From positions 1,240,001 to 1,304,000 of the forward strand of contig NZ_PYUD01000001.1 in the NCBI RefSeq assembly GCF_003028575.1: 64,000 bases of DNA. Direction: 5' to 3'. The notes under the pieces are model-generated. The model made no database searches and was not told the origin of the DNA. It worked only from the letters and a program-made list of their open reading frames with translations. Source of the DNA: Halomonas urumqiensis (lineage in GTDB: Bacteria; Pseudomonadota; Gammaproteobacteria; Pseudomonadales; Halomonadaceae). This document shows, piece by piece, positions 9,834 to 18,527 of the stretch (position 1 is its first letter; each line of letters starts with the position of its first letter). Position numbers and translations under genes: made by a program.

Positions 9834-10259
9834 ATGCATTGGATCAAGTTCCTGCACATCGTGGCGCTGGTCTGCTGGTGTGCCGCACTGCTTTATCTCC
9901 CGGCACTGTTGCATCAGCGAGCCCGCGCGGCCAGTGCGAATCCAGCCGGTGGGGTTCTCGATGTGCGGGTGCTTCCTCGTCTGCTTTACATCGCTCTGGC
10001 CACGCCGGCCGCGCTTGTCGCCATCATGTCCGGGAGCGTGCTGTTTCTTGTCCAGGGGCTGACGGGAGGCTGGTTGGTGCTCAAGCTGTTGGCGGTGTGT
10101 GGGATGGTACTCTCCCACGCTGGTTGCGGCTGGTTGGTGATGAGGCTCGAAGAGGGGGAGGCGCGCAAGGTCGCGACAGGCGCTCTGTTGTGCGGTGGCC
10201 TGGCGGGCATCTGCATGTTCGTGGTGGTGGTGCTGGTACTTGCCAAACCGGTGTCATGA
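9834..10259 (+). CDS. CopD/HemJ-like four-helix membrane protein
   Basis: About 141 residues with four predicted transmembrane segments. It opens MHWIKFLHIVALVCW, where the early helix carries a conserved-looking His. Length and pattern resemble HemJ (protoporphyrinogen oxidase, about 142 residues) and CopD-type membrane proteins. Either would suit its place before a heme-copper oxidase, by supplying heme or copper, but the two cannot be separated by eye. ATG 9834 is chosen for its AAGGA site at 9824-9828; GTG 9795 is an alternative. It converges with the DUF2231 gene. Confidence 0.7.
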   Translation: MHWIKFLHIVALVCWCAALLYLPALLHQRARAASANPAGGVLDVRVLPRLLYIALATPAALVAIMSGSVLFLVQGLTGGWLVLKLLAVCGMVLSHAGCGWLVMRLEEGEARKVATGALLCGGLAGICMFVVVVLVLAKPVS

Positions 10260-10348
10260 GTATCTTTCTGATCAGGAGCCGCTGGATGCCAGGTCGCTGG
10301 AACACACGACACGATGATCACCTTGTTGGCCATTGCCTTGTGGCGATG

Positions 10349-10807
10349 TCAGTCATCGAGCTCCACCCCGACAGCGTGTTCGTAGACCAACTGGCCACCC
10401 AGCCATCCCGCCAGGGCGATCATGGCAGCAGTCGAAAGCGACAGGGTAAGCCCCCACGGCAGCAGGGCTTCATCGAGCAGCCGCCACAGCCAGTTCAGCG
10501 ACGCCATCGAAAGCATTACGACCGCCACCATGGCATGGGTCCAGGCGGTCACCAACCGACGAATTCCCCTCACGGTGACCAGGTCGACGATGCCGGCGAG
10601 ACTGGCCAGCCAGCCACCGATCGCACCCACTCCCGCAAGCCACATCGATGCGCGTGTCCAGAACGGGTCGCCGGTGTACAAAAAACCCAGATCGCTTGCC
10701 ACGAGGCCAAGCAGCGCAGCCACCGGAAAATGAATCATCACCGGATGCAGGGGGTGCCCGGCGAAGGCGGCACGGCTGCGGATCGAGCGCTGGAGGGGTT
10801 TAGGCAT
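10349..10807 (-). CDS. DUF2231 family membrane protein
   Basis: Protein of 152 residues on the minus strand from ATG 10807 (MPKPLQRSIRSRAAFAGH). It shows the DUF2231 signature HPLHPVMIHFPVAALLGL and four hydrophobic segments. HPxHPxxxHFP-type His clusters in this family are thought to bind heme or metal, and members often sit beside cytochrome genes. The open frame continues upstream to 11071, but that part is antisense to coxB and is not family-like. Its 5' end lies 37 bases from the proposed coxB start, so the two are divergent and may share control. Confidence 0.8.
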   Translation of the reverse strand: MPKPLQRSIRSRAAFAGHPLHPVMIHFPVAALLGLVASDLGFLYTGDPFWTRASMWLAGVGAIGGWLASLAGIVDLVTVRGIRRLVTAWTHAMVAVVMLSMASLNWLWRLLDEALLPWGLTLSLSTAAMIALAGWLGGQLVYEHAVGVELDD

Positions 10808-10843
10808 CCTGGGTTCCCGAAGGGTGGTGGAGGGACCTTTTGC

Positions 10844-11869
10844 ATTCAACGCGCCCAGCGCCGACGGGTCAACCGGGCAGCCCTGCAAGCCGCGCTCCCG
10901 CTGGCGCTGCTGATGCTTGCGGGTTGCTCGGGGGATCGTTCGATACTCGATCCAGCCGGTCCCGCGGCACGTGATGTGGCCTGGCTGTGGTGGGCCATGC
11001 TGAGCGGATTCGGGCTGGTGTTCGTCGCCGTGGTAGTGGCTTGGTTGGCGGCCTTTCGACCACGCGCCCATGTTGAGCGGAGTCCCGCCGAGGAGCGCCG
11101 TTTCTCATTGCGCTGGATTCTGGGCGGCGGCATTGTGCTGCCCGGCGTCAGCATCCTTGCGCTGCTGGTGTTCGGGGTTCCCACAGGTCAACGAATGCTG
11201 CCGGTGACGCTTCCAGGCGAAACTCCCCCTCAGGTCATCGAGGTGGTGGGCCATCAGTGGTGGTGGGAAATTCGCTACCCGGGAGAGCAAGGCGACGTGG
11301 TGACCGCCAACCATCTGGTGATGCCCGCCGGAGAACCCGTGGAATTCCATGTCACCAGTGCCGATGTGATTCATGCGTTCTGGGTGCCCCGTCTTGGGGG
11401 CAAGATCGACATGCTCCCCGGGCGGACCAACCGCATCAGGCTCGAAGCCGACGAGCCGGGTGTTTTCGGCGCCCAGTGCGCCGAATTCTGTGGTGTTCAA
11501 CACACGCATATGCATCTGCATGTCGAGGCGCTGCCGCGCGAGGAGTACGAGGTATGGCTGGATGCCCGGCGCTCACCGCTTCCAGAGGATGAGGCACATG
11601 CCCAAGCTCGCCAGGACTTCATCCAGCACTGCGCCGGTTGCCATCGTGTCGCTGGGCTTAGTGATGGCGAGCGTGGCCCGGACCTTTCGGATATCGGCAG
11701 TCGCGCGACCCTTGGGGCGGGGGTGATGGCCATGGAGGAGGGCGCCATCGCCAGGTGGCTTGCCACACATCAATCGTTGAAGCCGGGCAATCGCATGCCA
11801 TCCCATGATGACCTCGAAGACGAGACGCTTGAGCGGCTCGGCGCTTGGCTCGAGAACTTGACACCATGA
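10844..11869 (+). CDS. coxB: Cytochrome c oxidase subunit II, caa3-type with cytochrome c domain
   Basis: Subunit II of a heme-copper oxidase, accepting electrons at the CuA site. A lipoprotein signal (ALPLALLMLAGC) precedes two transmembrane helices (DVAWLWWAMLSGFGLVFVA and the RWILGGGIVLPGVSILALL region). The CuA ligands are all present: VIHAFW, then CAEFCGVQHTHM. The C-terminus is fused to a cytochrome c domain (CAGCH, later Met in KPGNRMPSH), which makes this a caa3 enzyme. No ATG, GTG or TTG lies at a sensible place. ATT 10844 has GGAGGG (10829-10834) nine bases upstream and gives a good signal peptide. ATG 10745 is the nearest conventional start but overlaps the DUF2231 gene. It overlaps the next gene by ATGA. 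Confidence 0.9.
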   Translation: MQRAQRRRVNRAALQAALPLALLMLAGCSGDRSILDPAGPAARDVAWLWWAMLSGFGLVFVAVVVAWLAAFRPRAHVERSPAEERRFSLRWILGGGIVLPGVSILALLVFGVPTGQRMLPVTLPGETPPQVIEVVGHQWWWEIRYPGEQGDVVTANHLVMPAGEPVEFHVTSADVIHAFWVPRLGGKIDMLPGRTNRIRLEADEPGVFGAQCAEFCGVQHTHMHLHVEALPREEYEVWLDARRSPLPEDEAHAQARQDFIQHCAGCHRVAGLSDGERGPDLSDIGSRATLGAGVMAMEEGAIARWLATHQSLKPGNRMPSHDDLEDETLERLGAWLENLTP

Positions 11870-14400
11870 ACGAGACTTCTCAAAGCCACGCATCAAGCAA
11901 GGCTGACTTGTTGCATCGCGAACTGGAACTGGCCTGGGGAAGCCCGGCCGGTTTGCGCGGCATGCTGACCGTGGTCAATCACGGCACGCTGGGGCTTCGC
12001 TTCATGGTCACGGGGCTCGTCTTCTTCCTGCTTGGCGGTGTGCTGGCGATGCTGGTGCGCACCCAGCTGGCCTTCCCGGACCAGGACTTCATGTCGCCCG
12101 ACGTCTACAGCCAGGTCACCACCATGCATGGCACGGTGATGATGTTCCTGTTCGCCATTCCGGTACTCGAAGGACTTGCGATCTACCTGATTCCCAAGAT
12201 GATTGGCACGCGTGACCTGGCCTGCCCCAGGCTGACCGCATTCGGCTATTGGTGCTATCTGTTCGGTGGCATCATCCTGTTCTCGAGCCTGCTGCTGGAC
12301 ATGGCGCCCGACAGCGGCTGGTTCATGTACACCCCGTTGAGCAGCGGCGAGTACTCTCCCGGATCGGGCTCGGACTTCTGGTTGCTGGGCATCACGTTCG
12401 TCGAGATATCGGCGCTCTCGGCGGGTGTGGAACTGACCGTCTCGATACTCCGGACCCGAGCATCGGGAATGGCGCTGCACCGCATGCCATTGTTTGCCTG
12501 GTATATCCTGGCCATGGCACTGATGATCGTGGTGGGCTTTCCGCCGCTGATCCTTGGCAGCGTGCTGCTGGAGCTCGAACGTGCCGTGGGCATGCCGTTC
12601 TTCGCCGTGGCGGGAGGCGGCGACCCTGTCTTGTGGCAGCACTTGTTCTGGCTGTTCGGCCATCCGGAGGTCTACATCATCTTCCTGCCGGCGGCGGGTA
12701 TCGTCTCGACGCTGATTCCGGTATTCGCCGGACGTCCCATGGTGGGGTATGGCTGGATCGTCGCCTCCATCCTGATCACCGGCTTCATCAGCTTCGGGTT
12801 GTGGGTGCATCACATGTTCACGGTAGGCATCCCCCAACTGGCCCAGGCATTCTTTTCGGCGGCCAGCATGCTGGTGGCGGTTCCCACGGCGATCCAGGTG
12901 TTCGTGTGGTTAACGACACTATGGTTGGGACGCCCACGCATGACCCTGCCGATGCTGTGGGTGCTAGGGTTCCTGGTGATCTTCGTTTGCGGTGGGCTTA
13001 CCGGGGTGATGCTGGCGCTGGTGCCATTCAATTGGCAAGTGCACGACACTCACTTCGTGGTCGCGCATATGCATTACGTGCTGGTGGGGGGCATGTTCTT
13101 TCCGCTGATGGCCGGGCTTTACTACTGGTTGCCGTTGGTCACGGGGCGGATGCCCTCGGAGTCACTAGGGCGCCTGGGCTTCTGGCTGACCTTCAGCGGC
13201 TTCAATCTGACGTTTCTGATCATGCACTGGACCGGTCTTCTCGGCATGCCCAGGCGGATCGCCAGCTATGAGTCGGCGATGGGTTGGGATATCTACAACC
13301 TGATTTCCTCGGTGGGTGGCTTCATGATGTCGGCGGGCATTGCCGTGGTGTTGCTGGACCTGGCCTTGCATGGACGCTTCGGACGTCTGGCTCCGCGCAA
13401 TCCCTGGTGTGCCGATACCCTGGAGTGGGCCGTGGCGACACCACCCACAAGCTATACCTTTGCAAGCCTGCCGCAGGTGACCTCGCGCCACCCATTGTGG
13501 GAGTTTCCGCAACTTGGCGAGAGCATTCGCCTTGGCGAACATGAGCGGGCCGGCGCCCCACATGGCCGACGTGAACTGCTCGGTACCGACCCACTGACCG
13601 GTCGAGTCAGGGAGATCATCCACTTGCCCGGCAACAGTGTCTGGCCACTGGCCGCGGCGCTTGTGCTGGCGGTGGTCTGCATAAGCTTGCTGGTTCGTCT
13701 CTATCCGTTGGCATTGGTGGCTTTCGTGGTGGCGGCCTGTATGCTGCTGCGCTGGTCCTGGGAAAATGGTGCTCATGCATCGGCCACACCGCTGGGAGAC
13801 AACGAGCCCAGCGACCCCGCCTTGCACTCGCGCACACCGGATGGCCCGGGGCGATGGACCATGGGCGTGGCGTTGCTGGCGGATGGTGCCTTTTTCCTGT
13901 CGCTGCTGTTCGGTTGGTGCTACCTGTGGACCGTGTCGCCACAGTGGCGGATGCCGGATGTCTCACCGCTGTCGCTACCCATGATGATCGCCTCGGGGCT
14001 TGCGCTCACGCTCGCCGCCAGTTGGCTTGGGCGCCGTTGCCGGGCAATTGTCGCCGGCCGCGAGGAGGGGCTGGCGCGTGCTTTCGCCGGCATCGCGGCG
14101 CTTGGTGGCGTGCATCTGCTGCTGCTATTGACCCTGGCCGTTCAGGCCGCCCTTGCCCCGACCGATTCCGCCCATGACGCGGTGCTGTGGGTCGGCCTTG
14201 CCTACCTGCTGGTCCATGCCACGCTGGCCACCGTGTTGATGCTGCTTCAGGCCCGGCGTGCCGCATTGGGACTGGTGAGCGCGCGACTGCCCTTCGAGCC
14301 GGGCGTGGTGTTGCTGTTCTGGCGCTACCATACAGGCGCTTACTGGATACTGGTCGCGGCGATTGGGGTCCTGCCTCGAGTGCTGGGAGCGAATGCATGA
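11866..14400 (+). CDS. ctaD: Cytochrome c oxidase subunit I fused to subunit III
   Basis: Fusion of 844 residues. The CoxI part holds the low-spin heme ligands His88 (TMHGTVMMF) and His403, the CuB ligands His266, His315 and His316, the cross-linked Tyr270 with Glu268 (GHPEVY), and heme a3 ligand His401 (HDTHFVVAHMHY). MPRRI supplies the propionate-binding Arg pair. D-channel Asp117 (RDLACPR) is kept. The K-channel Lys of the usual PTGIK motif is Gln344 (PTAIQVF). The last 190 residues or so (from GRWTMGVALLADGAFF) are a shortened CoxIII-like membrane domain. It should reduce oxygen to water and pump protons. ATG 11866 overlaps the coxB stop, so translation is coupled. Confidence 0.93.
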   Translation: MNETSQSHASSKADLLHRELELAWGSPAGLRGMLTVVNHGTLGLRFMVTGLVFFLLGGVLAMLVRTQLAFPDQDFMSPDVYSQVTTMHGTVMMFLFAIPVLEGLAIYLIPKMIGTRDLACPRLTAFGYWCYLFGGIILFSSLLLDMAPDSGWFMYTPLSSGEYSPGSGSDFWLLGITFVEISALSAGVELTVSILRTRASGMALHRMPLFAWYILAMALMIVVGFPPLILGSVLLELERAVGMPFFAVAGGGDPVLWQHLFWLFGHPEVYIIFLPAAGIVSTLIPVFAGRPMVGYGWIVASILITGFISFGLWVHHMFTVGIPQLAQAFFSAASMLVAVPTAIQVFVWLTTLWLGRPRMTLPMLWVLGFLVIFVCGGLTGVMLALVPFNWQVHDTHFVVAHMHYVLVGGMFFPLMAGLYYWLPLVTGRMPSESLGRLGFWLTFSGFNLTFLIMHWTGLLGMPRRIASYESAMGWDIYNLISSVGGFMMSAGIAVVLLDLALHGRFGRLAPRNPWCADTLEWAVATPPTSYTFASLPQVTSRHPLWEFPQLGESIRLGEHERAGAPHGRRELLGTDPLTGRVREIIHLPGNSVWPLAAALVLAVVCISLLVRLYPLALVAFVVAACMLLRWSWENGAHASATPLGDNEPSDPALHSRTPDGPGRWTMGVALLADGAFFLSLLFGWCYLWTVSPQWRMPDVSPLSLPMMIASGLALTLAASWLGRRCRAIVAGREEGLARAFAGIAALGGVHLLLLLTLAVQAALAPTDSAHDAVLWVGLAYLLVHATLATVLMLLQARRAALGLVSARLPFEPGVVLLFWRYHTGAYWILVAAIGVLPRVLGANA

Positions 14401-14753
14401 GCACACCGCGCCGTTGGCCCGCTCCCAGTCATCCATTGCAGTTGATACTAGGGCTGAGCCTCTGGAGCCTGTGGTTCGTGGTGCTGTATGGCGGCCTGTC
14501 GGTGGCCTGTGAAATGGCGCCACCAGAGCCCTCACGAGGCGTTTTCACCGCGCATAATGCCACGCTGGGCCTGTTGTCGTTGGCAACGCTTGGCCTGTTG
14601 CTGTGGCTTGCTTGGTCATGTCTGTCAGCATCCCGGCGGCAGGAGGGGGTGGCTTGCTACCTATCAATGGTCTCGGCGGGGTTGCATCTGTTCTCGGGAG
14701 GAGGCGTGGTGGTGGTGGGGCTGCCCTTGCTCATGCTGCCGCCGTGTCTGTGA
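14397..14753 (+). CDS. Small membrane protein of the caa3 oxidase cluster
   Basis: A protein of 118 residues with about three hydrophobic helices (LQLILGLSLWSLWFVVLYGG, LGLLSLATLGLLLWLAW, and a Gly/Val/Leu-rich C-terminal stretch). I do not recognise the family. It starts ATGA on the ctaD stop and ends 10 bases before the copper ATPase, so it belongs to the same transcript. An assembly factor or accessory subunit of the oxidase is a reasonable guess from context only. Confidence 0.7.
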   Translation: MSTPRRWPAPSHPLQLILGLSLWSLWFVVLYGGLSVACEMAPPEPSRGVFTAHNATLGLLSLATLGLLLWLAWSCLSASRRQEGVACYLSMVSAGLHLFSGGGVVVVGLPLLMLPPCL

Positions 14754-14763
14754 TCGGGAGGGC

Positions 14764-17016
14764 ATGATGCCATCTGTGTCTGCAGCCATGTCCACCCGTG
14801 TGGGAGCTTCGAACCACCGGGGACATGACATGCTCTACAGCGTGGAGGGCATGTGGTGCCAGGGGTGTGCCTGGGTGATCGAACGGCGGCTCGCGAGGTT
14901 GCCAGGTGTGGAGGATGTCGGGGTCGACCATGGCGGTGCCTTGCTGTGGGTGGCGGGCGACCCGGGGGTGATCCGTATCGAGTCGTTGGGAGCCGAGCTG
15001 CGCAAGCTGGGCTACCAGTTGTTGCCGCTCGACGGGGCCGCTGATGCCCGTGGGCGACTGGAGAGCGAGAGCCGCCGATTGGCTGGGCGGTTGCTGGTGG
15101 CGGCGCTATTCGGCATGTGGACCATGCTGGCCTCGTTGGTGATCTATGCCGGAGCGATGCCCGAGCCGCGTTACGAATACGTCCTGGCATGGATTTCCGG
15201 GGCGTTCTCATTGCCGGTGGTGGTGCATGCGGGGTTTCCGTTCTACCTGGCGGCGTGGCGGGGATTGAAGGGCGGGCATGCGGGTATGGACCTGCTCGTC
15301 ACCCTGGGGGTCGCCAGTGCCATGGCGGTGTCGGTCTGGCTGCTTCTGCAAGGGGTCTCGGATGTCTATTTCGACACGGCGGTGATGTTGGTTCTTTTAC
15401 TGCTCGCTGGACGCTGGGTGGAAATACTCGCGCGATACCGGGGATTGCGCGCGCTCGAGTCGCTGGTTCCTGAACGCGATGTCGTGCGCTGCGTTCGGGA
15501 TGGCGAAATATGCGAGCTTCCCCCGGCCGATGTGGCAGTAGGTGATTGCATCGAAGTGGCGACGGGAGAGCGGCTTCCGCTTGATGGTCGCTTGCTTGAT
15601 GACTCGGCACGTCTCGACCTGTCGCCACTGACCGGCGAAAGTCGCCCGGTGGTGGTGACCCGTGGCGAAAGCCTGGCGGCGGCAAGCCGTAACCTTGGAG
15701 AGGCGCTGAGGCTTGTGGTCACCGCGCCGCTGGGAGAGTGTCGAATGGATGACCTCTATCGGGACATGCAGCGCCAGCGCGCGACCAAGGGAGAGCTTCG
15801 GCGAGCCGCTGACAGGTTTGCTGCCTGGTTGTCACCGCTTGCCCTGGTGTTGGCTCTGGCGACATTGTGGATGTCGCTGCTCGTTGGCCTCGAGGTCGAG
15901 GACGCACTGGTGCGAGCGTTGTCGGTTCTGGTGGTGGCATGTCCTTGTGCGGTGGGGCTTGCCGTGCCACTGGCGAGCCTTGCGGGGAGTGCACGGGCCT
16001 TGGCTTGCGGTGTGGCGTTTCGTGACACGCGGGCACTTGAAATCGCGGGGCAAGCGCGAGCAGTGGCCTTCGACAAGACCGGTACCTTGACGCTTGGGGA
16101 CCTGAAAGTCTGCGCCAGTCATACCGTGCAGGGTGTCTGCGAGGATGAGCTCGTCACGCTTGCTGCGCTGGCCGGGGAGCGCAGTGAGCACCCGCTGGAC
16201 CTGGCGATTCGCCGTCATGCCGAAGGGCGTGATGCACTACCGTGGGAAGCGCCATGTCGCTTCGAGGAACACCCCGGCAAAGGACGGGTCGTCTGGTGTC
16301 AGGGTGCCGGATGGGAAGCACAGCGATGTCTGCAGGTCGGCAGTCGTGATTGGTTGCAATCCTGTGGTGTGCTGATGACAGATGAGCCCACGCAGTGGCC
16401 GCTGGCGAGTCGCGTGGACGTGGCGCGTGATGGTCAATGGCTTGGCTGCCTGTGGTTGCAGGATACCCCGCATCCTTCGGCGGCTGGCTTGATCAACGAA
16501 CTACGCCAATCTGGGCGAGATGTTGCATTGATCAGCGGCGACCGCGCCCCGCTTCTGATGCAGCTTGCCACTCAACTCGGTCTCCCGGGGAACTGCTGTT
16601 TTGCCGGTCGCACGCCGGAGCAGAAGCAGCAACTGGTTGCCGCCTTGCCGAGACCTTCGGTATTCGTGGGCGATGGCATCAACGACGCGCCTGCACTGGC
16701 GGTGGCCTCGGTTGGCATTGCCCCGCTCGGAGCAAGCCAGGCCGCCAGGGACGCGGCGGGCGTGCATCTGCTTCGATCCGGACCGGGCGGGGTACATGAG
16801 GCGCTTGAGATCGCGCGCCTGACCCGCAGAACAATGCGGCAGAACCTTTTTTTTTCAGCGATCTACAATATGCTGGCGCTTGGCCTTGTGGTGTGGATAC
16901 CCGTGCCGCCGCTCGCCGCGATACTTGCCATGCTGGCAAGCTCCCTTTCGGTGATTGCCAATGCCGCGCGGTTGACACTGCCCTCTACCGCCGCAGATGG
17001 GCATGCAGAGCGATAG
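14764..17016 (+). CDS. Copper-type P1B ATPase (CcoI/FixI-like)
   Basis: About 750 residues. An N-terminal heavy-metal-associated domain carries MWCQGCAWVIE (Cys32, Cys35). Later come the transmembrane CPC motif (Cys393-Pro-Cys395), the phosphorylated Asp437 in FDKTGTLT, SEHPLDLAIR, and GDGINDAP (Asp637). The C-terminal helices end YNMLALG and SSLSVIANAARL, closest to CcoI/FixI-type pumps that export Cu(I) for oxidase assembly rather than detoxification. Its place directly behind the caa3 genes agrees. GGGAGG at 14757-14762 precedes tandem ATGs at 14764 and 14767; the second has better spacing. A run of nine T occurs at 16847-16855 inside the gene. Confidence 0.92.
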   Translation: MMPSVSAAMSTRVGASNHRGHDMLYSVEGMWCQGCAWVIERRLARLPGVEDVGVDHGGALLWVAGDPGVIRIESLGAELRKLGYQLLPLDGAADARGRLESESRRLAGRLLVAALFGMWTMLASLVIYAGAMPEPRYEYVLAWISGAFSLPVVVHAGFPFYLAAWRGLKGGHAGMDLLVTLGVASAMAVSVWLLLQGVSDVYFDTAVMLVLLLLAGRWVEILARYRGLRALESLVPERDVVRCVRDGEICELPPADVAVGDCIEVATGERLPLDGRLLDDSARLDLSPLTGESRPVVVTRGESLAAASRNLGEALRLVVTAPLGECRMDDLYRDMQRQRATKGELRRAADRFAAWLSPLALVLALATLWMSLLVGLEVEDALVRALSVLVVACPCAVGLAVPLASLAGSARALACGVAFRDTRALEIAGQARAVAFDKTGTLTLGDLKVCASHTVQGVCEDELVTLAALAGERSEHPLDLAIRRHAEGRDALPWEAPCRFEEHPGKGRVVWCQGAGWEAQRCLQVGSRDWLQSCGVLMTDEPTQWPLASRVDVARDGQWLGCLWLQDTPHPSAAGLINELRQSGRDVALISGDRAPLLMQLATQLGLPGNCCFAGRTPEQKQQLVAALPRPSVFVGDGINDAPALAVASVGIAPLGASQAARDAAGVHLLRSGPGGVHEALEIARLTRRTMRQNLFFSAIYNMLALGLVVWIPVPPLAAILAMLASSLSVIANAARLTLPSTAADGHAER
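16847..16855 (+). other. T9 homopolymer inside the copper ATPase gene
   Basis: Nine consecutive T within an otherwise GC-rich gene, encoding Leu-Phe-Phe in the penultimate membrane region. Runs of this length can cause polymerase slippage. Confidence 0.7.
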
Positions 17017-17121
17017 ATGGGCAAGGCAATAATAGGGCAAGGCAACAACAGGGCAAGCAACAAGAGGGCGCTTAGGCGCTAAATGGGCTCCAACCCGGGT
17101 GGCCCAGTCGTGGAGGAAACC

Positions 17122-18402
17122 ATGTCCGTTGATATCCCGCACCAACGCAACGCAAGGCTGCTGCGTCGTCTCATGCCACTGCTGGACTCACCGCCAGAGG
17201 CGGACGAAGAGCTCGAGGCGCATGCCCTGATCGACGACGCCCTGCAGGCGCGTGCCACCGACATCCATCTCGACCCTAATCAGGATGGCCTGCGAATTCG
17301 CCTGCGTATCGATGGCCGCGTGATCGAGGCGTTGCTTGTCGATGTCGCCATCGGCAGCCGTTTGGTCAACCAGTTCAAAGTGCTTGCCAGGCTGAATCCG
17401 GTCCCTTCACTGGTGGTGGCCGAGGGCAGTTTCAGTTGGCCGCCCCCTGACGAGCCGGACTTGCAGGATAGCCCCTCCGGCGATGCGCAAGAGGAGACCT
17501 TCCTGCGCGTTACCTCGGTGGGCTGTGTCGGTGGCGAAAAACTGGCGATTCGGTTTCTCTCACCGCCTGCGACCTTTCAGGACACCCTGTCGCTGGGGCT
17601 TGGTGAACAGGGTGCCCGCGGCATCCGTCGCTGGATGGATGCAACAGGCGGGATGCTGCTGGTCGCCGGCCCCACTGGCGCTGGCAAGACCACTACACTG
17701 TATACCTTGCTCAATCAGCTCAGGCTCACCGATAGCCATGTGATCACCCTCGAGGATCCGGTCGAATACGAGATTCCCGGTATCAACCAGATTCAGGTCG
17801 ATGAGCAGAACGGTCTGGACTTCGCCAACGGAACGCGGACCATGCTTCGCCTCGATCCCGATTATGTGCTGATCGGCGAGATTCGTGCTCCTGAATCGGC
17901 GCGGGCGGCGCTCAATGTCGCGGGTAGTGGACGCTCGTTGATGGGTACCTTGCACAGTCGTGATGCGGTTGGTGTGGTCTCCTCGCTCCGCCATCTCGGG
18001 CTTGGCGATGCCGAGATCAGCGCTAACCTGGGACTGGTGGTGGCCCAGCGACTGGTCAGGCGGCTATGCGAGCATTGTCGCGAACTCCAGGCGCTGCCTG
18101 GTCAGGATGCACAGTGGCTTGAGGCAATCGACATAGACTTGCCGCGCAGCACCTGGGAGCCGGTTGGATGTGATCATTGCGATGGCTTGGGCTACCGTGG
18201 TCGTGTCGGTGTGTTCGAGATATGGCAGCCGATTCCCGATGATCACGCGCGTATCCTCAACCATGCCGATGAGGCTCAGTTGCGGCGCGCGCTCATCGAG
18301 CGGGGAGAGACCTTGATGTTTGCCGATGGCCTTGCCAAGGCCGCCGAAGGGGTGACATCGTTGCGTGAAGTGCTGCGCATGGGGGCAATTCTTCCTGGAT
18401 GA
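17122..18402 (+). CDS. Orphan GspE/PulE/PilB-family secretion ATPase
   Basis: About 426 residues from ATG 17122, which follows GGAGGA at 17112-17117; the frame is open from 17083. An N-terminal part with ARATDIHLDP leads into the ATPase core: Walker A GPTGAGKTT, Asp box VITLEDPVEY, Walker B LIGEIRAPESA and His-box TLHSRDAVG. A zinc-type pair CEHC and CDHC follows, as in GspE/PilB. These hexameric ATPases power type II secretion or type IV pilus extension. No pilin, GspF/PilC or peptidase gene is nearby, so its partners lie elsewhere. The Asp usually following GEIR is Ala here. Confidence 0.9.
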   Translation: MSVDIPHQRNARLLRRLMPLLDSPPEADEELEAHALIDDALQARATDIHLDPNQDGLRIRLRIDGRVIEALLVDVAIGSRLVNQFKVLARLNPVPSLVVAEGSFSWPPPDEPDLQDSPSGDAQEETFLRVTSVGCVGGEKLAIRFLSPPATFQDTLSLGLGEQGARGIRRWMDATGGMLLVAGPTGAGKTTTLYTLLNQLRLTDSHVITLEDPVEYEIPGINQIQVDEQNGLDFANGTRTMLRLDPDYVLIGEIRAPESARAALNVAGSGRSLMGTLHSRDAVGVVSSLRHLGLGDAEISANLGLVVAQRLVRRLCEHCRELQALPGQDAQWLEAIDIDLPRSTWEPVGCDHCDGLGYRGRVGVFEIWQPIPDDHARILNHADEAQLRRALIERGETLMFADGLAKAAEGVTSLREVLRMGAILPG

Positions 18403-18527
18403 GTTCCAAGGTGCGGTACGATGAACGAGAAAAGCTGACTCAGGTCGCTTACTCGCGCTATAAATGCTCGAATTCAGCCGCTGGCCGACCGATCAGCAAG
18501 GTATAGTCCATTGACGAGAATCACTCG

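Noticed and set aside
9839..10843. Extension of the coxB frame upstream to 9839
   Set aside because: It overlaps the HemJ/CopD-like gene and the opposite DUF2231 gene; the sequence is low-complexity and lacks any domain. coxB begins near 10844.
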